Assembly: GCA_005502915.1 (NCBI GenBank) | Contig: SCMT01000034.1 | Location: 1-39,784, forward strand | DNA: 39,784 bases | Reading direction: 5' to 3' | Origin: Lysobacteraceae bacterium 2PB | Lineage (GTDB): Bacteria > Pseudomonadota > Gammaproteobacteria > Xanthomonadales > Xanthomonadaceae | In this document: positions 33,685 to 39,784 of the stretch, piece by piece | How positions within the stretch are numbered: position 1 is the stretch's first letter | Layout: every line of letters begins with the position of its first letter | Made by a program: the position numbers and the translations under genes | The notes under the pieces: generated by a model | Seen by the model: only the letters and a program-made list of their open reading frames with translations | Told to the model about the DNA's origin: nothing | The model's database searches: none

Positions 33685-34629
33685 ATGCAAGGAGGCGGAC
33701 TTTTAGTGAGTGTCCTGCCGGTCTTGGTGGCAGGATTTGTATTCAATCACTTGTTTTTCCCGATCCGCTTCCATGCACAACGAGCGGAAGGACAGAAGCT
33801 GGCATTCATTTCTGCGTTATCAGGCGGAATAATAGTTTTCTTTTGTTTTTGCTTGCGATCACATGCAGAAGCTGCGTTAATTTATTGGGGCATTCCGGCT
33901 GATTTTTTGAAGGAAATACGCGGCGCCGTTCCAGTGCCTTATGCGTTAACTTTGCTTGGTTCGATATTTTTAGCCGGAATGATTGCGGTGTTAGGTAATT
34001 TTTTCTGGTATTTGGCTAGCATTCGGGTTCGTCGAAAGAGCGGTGGAATTTCTCTTCGTCAGCATATAGGAAGAAATTTTATCGCAAAGCACGGCAATCC
34101 ATTTGTAAAGACCATGAGGGCTGCTGCTGAAAATGAAAAACTCATAATGCTGACAATGAAGTCTAGAAAAGTTTATATCGGAAGTGTCCTTGAAATACCA
34201 ATTGATTCTGGAAATCTGACCCACATTGAATTTCTTCCTAAGGCTTCTGGATTCAGAGATAAAGACAATTTGTCTTTGAGTATGGGAGTCACCTATCCAG
34301 TTCATCTAATTTGGGTTTTGGAGTCTGCAATATCCAGTAGAGAAAAGGAAATGGCTGTTTCCAGAAGGTTTAGCTTTTTCCTTCGTGTTTTCAAATTTTA
34401 TCCACTTAGAAAATATGAGGAAGCCCTGGCATTAACGATTAAGGACACCAAGGAATTGGTTGAGGGTCTAAAAAGACAAATGCAGGACTCATCCGACGCT
34501 AGGGATTGGGTGAAGGTTGTGCCCGTCACTGAGGTAGAATCAGTTAGCTTGTTTGATGAAAAAGCCCACGACAGTTGGTTTGCTGGCAAAAACAAAGTGC
34601 TGTCCGAAGAAGAAATTCTTCGTGTGTAA
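33685..34629 (+). CDS. Unknown 314-aa membrane protein in the AT-rich islet
   Basis: Three membrane helices are predicted in the first third: about 6-27 (SVLPVLVAGFVFNHLFF), 38-60 (LAFISALSGGIIVFFCFCL) and 83-110 (PYALTLLGSIFLAGMIAVL). A cytoplasmic domain of about 200 residues follows, with the segment LIMLTMKSRKVYIGSVLEIP and later LPKASGFRDKDNLSLSM, resembling beta-barrel/SH3-like domains seen in poorly described membrane proteins (DUF6338-like). The end is charged and helical. A GGGGGGG run five bases before the ATG serves as its ribosome-binding site. Composition is strongly AT-rich. A membrane-spanning sensor or effector paired with the small upstream protein is possible, including in phage defence, but nothing in the sequence proves it. 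Confidence 0.7.
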   Translation: MQGGGLLVSVLPVLVAGFVFNHLFFPIRFHAQRAEGQKLAFISALSGGIIVFFCFCLRSHAEAALIYWGIPADFLKEIRGAVPVPYALTLLGSIFLAGMIAVLGNFFWYLASIRVRRKSGGISLRQHIGRNFIAKHGNPFVKTMRAAAENEKLIMLTMKSRKVYIGSVLEIPIDSGNLTHIEFLPKASGFRDKDNLSLSMGVTYPVHLIWVLESAISSREKEMAVSRRFSFFLRVFKFYPLRKYEEALALTIKDTKELVEGLKRQMQDSSDARDWVKVVPVTEVESVSLFDEKAHDSWFAGKNKVLSEEEILRV

Positions 34630-34633
34630 CTAA

Positions 34634-36463
<1,830 letters not shown>

Positions 36464-36470
36464 TGTTCGA

Positions 36471-37358
36471 TCAAAGCGACAGCGACAGGCCGCTCTCGAA
36501 ACGGCGTTGCGCGTCGCTGAGCGGATCGATGAACTGCAGCGAACGCGCGAGCAGCTTGAGCGGATGCTGCGGATCGTCCGGCGCCGCATCGCGCAGCTCG
36601 GGATACAGCGGATCGTTCGCGATCGGCGCGCCCAGTGCCGCCATGTGCACGCGCAGCTGGTGCTTGCGACCGGTGATCGGCGACAAGGCGTAGCGCCACG
36701 TCGTGTCTCCGCGTTCCAGCACGTCGATGCCGGTGAACGCATTGGGCTCGCCCTCGGTTTCGCGCATGCGGAAGAAGGGCTCGCCGCGTTCCAGTCGCGA
36801 CTGCCGCTGCATCGGAAAGCGCATCTCGGGCAGTGGTGTCGCGATGGCTTCGTAGCGCTTGTCGATCGCGCGGTCGCGGAACAGCGCCTGGTAGCGTGAC
36901 CGCGTGGCCGGATTCGCGGAAAACAGCACGACGCCCGCAGTGAGCCGATCCAGCCGGTGCAGCGGGACGAGGTCGATGTCGCCGAAGCGCCGCACCAGCC
37001 GCGCCAGCAGCGTGTCTGCAACGTAGCCGCCGCCGGGCATCACCGGCAGGAAGTGCGGCTTGTCGACCACGACCAGGTCCGCATCGACATGCAGCAGCGT
37101 TTCCGTCGCATCGATGCGCGTCTCGTCCGCCACCTCGCGGTAGTAGCGGATCTCCGCGCCGAGGCGATACGGCGCGTCCACCGGCAGCGGTGTGCCCGAT
37201 GCATCGAAGATCCGTCCGCGCAGGAAGCGCGAGGTCCATGTGTCGCGATCCACCTTCGGGAAGCATGCGCACAGCGCGTCCAGCACCGTGGTCCATGGAC
37301 CGGCCGGCAGCTGGAATCGGCTCGGCGAAACACCATCGATCGCAGGCAGGACTGGCAT
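36471..37358 (-). CDS. RluA-family pseudouridine synthase
   Basis: Protein of 295 aa. The catalytic motif HRLDRLTAGVVLFS gives Asp137, and LLHVDADLVVVDKPHFLPVMPGG (in two parts), RYEAIATPL, ITGRKHQLRVHMAALGAPIANDPLYP follow in the usual family order. The N-terminal 80 residues are a short S4-like extension. It isomerises uridines in rRNA or tRNA; the position modified cannot be read from sequence. TACACT six bases before the ATG points to a leaderless transcript. It is convergent with recQ, with seven bases between stop codons. Confidence 0.9.
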   Translation of the reverse strand: MPVLPAIDGVSPSRFQLPAGPWTTVLDALCACFPKVDRDTWTSRFLRGRIFDASGTPLPVDAPYRLGAEIRYYREVADETRIDATETLLHVDADLVVVDKPHFLPVMPGGGYVADTLLARLVRRFGDIDLVPLHRLDRLTAGVVLFSANPATRSRYQALFRDRAIDKRYEAIATPLPEMRFPMQRQSRLERGEPFFRMRETEGEPNAFTGIDVLERGDTTWRYALSPITGRKHQLRVHMAALGAPIANDPLYPELRDAAPDDPQHPLKLLARSLQFIDPLSDAQRRFESGLSLSL

Positions 37359-37364
37359 TCCGGC

Positions 37365-37370
37365 AGTGTA
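37365..37370 (-). promoter_or_regulatory. -10 element TACACT, leaderless start of the pseudouridine synthase
   Basis: The TAnnnT hexamer ends six bases before the ATG at 37358. There is no Shine-Dalgarno sequence. Spacing is identical to that at rsmG and the ammonia-lyase gene. Confidence 0.45.
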
Positions 37371-37442
37371 AGCAAAAAAGCCGGAGCGATCGGCAGACGG
37401 CCTCGCGTCGCGATGTGCAAAGGCGGATGCAACGCTGCTTTA

Positions 37443-38927
37443 ATGACGGACATCCATGTCGTTTCCGTCCGCATGTACCTTCTCCGTCCGCATCTCCTCG
37501 CCGATCCCGAGCGCCTGCACTTCCACGATGGCCCGGAGCAGGCCGAGGCCCGGTTGCCGTTCCAGTGCGCGGCCTGTGGCGCGGAGCGCGGCGTTCCGCT
37601 CGACCACGAAGTCGGACGCGGCATCGTCGCATTCGACGGCATCAAGTACGTATGGAGCGCGCAGCTGCCGCACTGGTTCGGCTGCACCGGGAGCGACGAG
37701 GGCGTGCGCGCGCCGGATGGACGCAAGGCACGGTTCGCCTGGGTGCAATGCATCGCCTGCCGGCGCCAGCACGTGGTCTGTTTCAGCTTCGAGGAAATCG
37801 AACCCGGACGATTCGTCGGCACCTTGCATGGCGCGGCGCTCGAATTGCCCGCCGAAGAGACGCCGGCGCCGACGATCGCCCTGCCGGGCGCCGATGGTCG
37901 CTGGGGGCTGCTGTTCCCGAATGGTGATCTGTGCAGCTACGAATCGCGGGTCGACGGGTTGGCCGAAGCGATGCGCGACCTGCGTGTGTTCACCCTCGAC
38001 GCCGATGGCCTGCATTGGGACGGTGGGCATCGATCCCCGTTCCAGCTGGAGCGCGAAGCGCATTCGCTGGCGCCCGGTTCGCCCGAGCATGCGCGCTGGC
38101 TGCGCATGGCCTTGCCCCTGGGGGCCAGCGTGATCGAACACAGCGAGCGCTATCGGACGCGGCACGAACTCGCGCTGACATTGCGTCCGTTCGATCCGTT
38201 GCCGTTGCACCTGGCCGAAACCATCGGGCAGGGCGTGGCCGCCGACGGCGGCGAGTTCGCGTTGACGATCGAAGCGCTGAGGAATGATCCGGTGCAGCGC
38301 AGCGAAGTCTCGGCGGCGGGATGCGATTGGGTGCTGGCGGTCCTCGATGCGCACGCCGATGATGCCGTCGCGCTGCAACGGCTGGTCGAGGCTGCGCTGG
38401 CGCGGGGTACACGGCCGCAGTCCGCCCCGCAGGATGTGCCTGTGGGGGTGGATTCCGACAGCGGAAACGTCGACGGCGAACCGGATGCGCCCCGGCAGGG
38501 GTGGTGGGCCGCAGCCGGCGAACCACCCTTGTACTACCTCACGACCGCGACGACGCCGGAAGCCCTGGCCGAAGACATCGCCACCGTCGTCGGCGAAATG
38601 CGCGAACAGCGCGTGCGCGATCGCGTGCGGCACGCAGCGTCCCTGTGCTTCATGAGCAATGGCACCCAGGGCAAGCTGCATGCGGCCTGGTACGACCCGG
38701 ACACGCAACAGGTCGCGGGCGATTGGCGCTATACGGTGATGCTGCGCCATCTGGATGACGACATGGATGCGGACGACATCGAATCGTTCGCGTACGACGC
38801 GTCCGTGATCTGGGCGCTCGCCGAATCCGATGCCCGTCGGGAAACCGGTGCGGCCGCGCCGCCGACGGTGTACTTCCTGCGCGAGTTCGGATCGGAGCCG
38901 AGCCCGTTGTTCGTCGAAGGGGACTGA
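37443..38927 (+). CDS. Unknown 494-aa protein with paired cysteines
   Basis: I do not recognise this protein. Two CxxC pairs, CAAC (Cys42, Cys45) and CIAC (Cys103, Cys106), lie in the first 110 residues, with Cys81 and Cys113 nearby, and could form a zinc ribbon. The middle (about 150-330) reads as a mixed alpha/beta domain with WGLLFPNGDLCSYES. Residues about 345-380 form a linker of low complexity. The last 110 residues (EPPLYYLTTATTPEALAEDI to FLREFGSEPSPLF) form a separate domain. There is no signal peptide or membrane segment, so it is cytoplasmic. The start is uncertain: ATG at 37443 or 37473, neither with a good ribosome-binding site. Confidence 0.65.
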   Translation: MTDIHVVSVRMYLLRPHLLADPERLHFHDGPEQAEARLPFQCAACGAERGVPLDHEVGRGIVAFDGIKYVWSAQLPHWFGCTGSDEGVRAPDGRKARFAWVQCIACRRQHVVCFSFEEIEPGRFVGTLHGAALELPAEETPAPTIALPGADGRWGLLFPNGDLCSYESRVDGLAEAMRDLRVFTLDADGLHWDGGHRSPFQLEREAHSLAPGSPEHARWLRMALPLGASVIEHSERYRTRHELALTLRPFDPLPLHLAETIGQGVAADGGEFALTIEALRNDPVQRSEVSAAGCDWVLAVLDAHADDAVALQRLVEAALARGTRPQSAPQDVPVGVDSDSGNVDGEPDAPRQGWWAAAGEPPLYYLTTATTPEALAEDIATVVGEMREQRVRDRVRHAASLCFMSNGTQGKLHAAWYDPDTQQVAGDWRYTVMLRHLDDDMDADDIESFAYDASVIWALAESDARRETGAAAPPTVYFLREFGSEPSPLFVEGD

Positions 38928-38931
38928 GCGC

Positions 38932-39666
38932 TCACGCCAGCGGCTGGCACCCCAGCGCCGAGAGCACGCCGTGCAGGGCCGGGACCTGCATCAGCCACGG
39001 TGCGGCGATGGTGAGCAGGCCGGCGAGCAGGACGAGGACGCCGGCGGTGGCGCGCAGGCCGCCGCGCTGCAGGCGTTGGCCGAGGCGGGCGCCGCTCCAG
39101 GTCAGCGGCAGCATCACCGGCAGGGTGCCGAGGCCGAAGGCGAGCATGGTCAGCGCGCCGTTCACCGTGCTGGCCTGCAGCCAGGCCGTGGCGAGCAGGG
39201 TGGCGCTGAGCCCGCAGGGCAGCCAGCCCCAGAGCAGGCCGATGCCGATGCGCTTGGCGGTGGTGTCGGCGGGCAGCAGGGCGCGCTGCAGCGGCTGCAG
39301 GCGGCTCCACAAGGCGTTGGCGGGTTTCGACAGCGGATTGAGGCGGCCGCGCGGATCGAGCAGGCGCAGCGCGATCACGATCATCAGCAGGCCCACGCCG
39401 ACGCGCAGCGCGATCCGCAGTTCCGGCCACTGCGCGACCGCGACCAGGCCATGGCCGACGCCGCCGACGATGGCGCCGGCCACGGTGTAGCCGAGCACGC
39501 GGCCGAGGTTGGGCTGCAGCGCGTGCAGCCATTGCGTCGTCGGCGATGCGGCCTTCTGGCCGAACGAGAGGCTGGTGGCGATGGCGCCGCACATCGCGGC
39601 GCAGTGCACGCCGCCGAGGAGGCCGGCGATCAGTGCGCTGGAGAGGACGAGCCAGTCGATCAGCAC
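38932..39666 (-). CDS. SafE/UreH-type six-helix membrane protein
   Basis: Protein of 244 aa from a GTG start, with about six membrane helices. The first helix carries GGVHCAAMCGAIA (His21, Cys22, Cys26), and a later helix GWLPCGLSATLLATAW. Both are hallmarks of the UreH/DsbD-like domain (Pfam PF13386), whose members are annotated as sulfite exporter TauE/SafE or UreH and may move copper or nickel. In related bacteria such a gene often stands near ccoNOPQ-ccoGIS and fnr, suggesting a part in cbb3 oxidase maturation. Here fnr is 6 kb away, with recQ and others between. Confidence 0.82.
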   Translation of the reverse strand: MLIDWLVLSSALIAGLLGGVHCAAMCGAIATSLSFGQKAASPTTQWLHALQPNLGRVLGYTVAGAIVGGVGHGLVAVAQWPELRIALRVGVGLLMIVIALRLLDPRGRLNPLSKPANALWSRLQPLQRALLPADTTAKRIGIGLLWGWLPCGLSATLLATAWLQASTVNGALTMLAFGLGTLPVMLPLTWSGARLGQRLQRGGLRATAGVLVLLAGLLTIAAPWLMQVPALHGVLSALGCQPLA

Positions 39667-39694
39667 GGCGGGTGATGTGCCAATGTGTCGCTCC

Positions 39695-39774
39695 CTCCCC
39701 CGCGTGCGGGGGAGCAGGCATTCCCCCTCCCATTCGCGCGACGCGCGAATCTCCCTCCCCCGCGTGCGGGGGAG
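39695..39774. repeat. REP-like palindrome cluster (A-B-A)
   Basis: CTCCCCCGCGTGCGGGGGAG occurs twice in the same orientation (39695-39714 and 39755-39774), each a perfect nine-pair hairpin with a GT loop. Between them lies a second perfect palindrome, ATTCGCGCG-A-CGCGCGAAT (39732-39750). GC-rich hairpins like these are common between genes in this bacterial order. The cluster runs to the right edge of the window and may continue. Confidence 0.75.
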
Positions 39775-39784
39775 GGTTGGGGTG

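Overview
The window is high-GC DNA with tightly packed genes on both strands. It looks like a chromosomal segment of a gammaproteobacterium of the order Lysobacterales (Xanthomonadales), in the neighbourhood of Lysobacter, Luteimonas or Xanthomonas. This rests on the gene content (mnmG, rsmG-parA-parB, mnmE, an Fnr-type regulator, a xanthomonadin/aryl-polyene-type AMP-ligase, a TonB-like lipoprotein) and on many genes whose -10 element sits directly against the start codon. The genus is inference. mnmG, rsmG and parAB suggest the replication-origin side of the chromosome, but no dnaA, oriC or parS site was found.

Layout. 1-1663 is a disturbed, lower-GC accessory edge: the 5' end of an IS3-family OrfA (minus strand), a probable gene remnant, an orphan 144-aa gene and about 570 bases with no credible gene. 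1664-7474 holds a GT1 glycosyltransferase, an alpha/beta hydrolase, a GH19 lysozyme/chitinase, a cupin, and a minus-strand trio (PLP ammonia-lyase, YdcF-like protein, SnoaL-like protein). 7695-8360 is a Tyr/Gly/Pro-rich lipoprotein followed by terminator hairpins. Between it and mnmG, on the minus strand, lies what reads as a complete small-RNA gene: a near-consensus sigma-54 promoter, about 113 nt of paired sequence, and a rho-independent terminator. I do not recognise this RNA; it is the strongest novelty candidate here.

8855-18991 carries mnmG, a FlaR-like P-loop kinase, a sialidase-fold lipoprotein with a Cys cluster, a divergent AMP-ligase/phosphopantetheinyl transferase pair, rsmG-parA-parB, a ParD/ParE-type toxin-antitoxin pair with a palindromic promoter site, and a GT2 plus LAB_N membrane-protein pair. 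19005-25552 has an APC permease, an M20 amidohydrolase, an S33/TAP-type hydrolase lipoprotein and a NatAB-type ABC exporter. 25628-32364 is a minus-strand block: TonB-domain lipoprotein, mnmE, zapE with an alpha/beta hydrolase, a secreted nuclease and a membrane-anchored cytochrome c. 32557-39666 holds an Fnr-type regulator with all four cluster cysteines, a sharply AT-rich two-gene insertion (33322 to about 34660) of unknown function, recQ, an RluA-family pseudouridine synthase, an unknown protein with Cys pairs, and a SafE/UreH-type membrane protein. The last 100 bases are a REP-like palindrome cluster.

Together the genes serve tRNA modification (mnmG with mnmE), rRNA methylation (rsmG), chromosome partition (parAB), envelope modification, export and oxygen-responsive respiration. 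The accessory material is concentrated at the left edge and between fnr and recQ. Searches and structure predictions could not be run, so family names rest on motifs read by eye.
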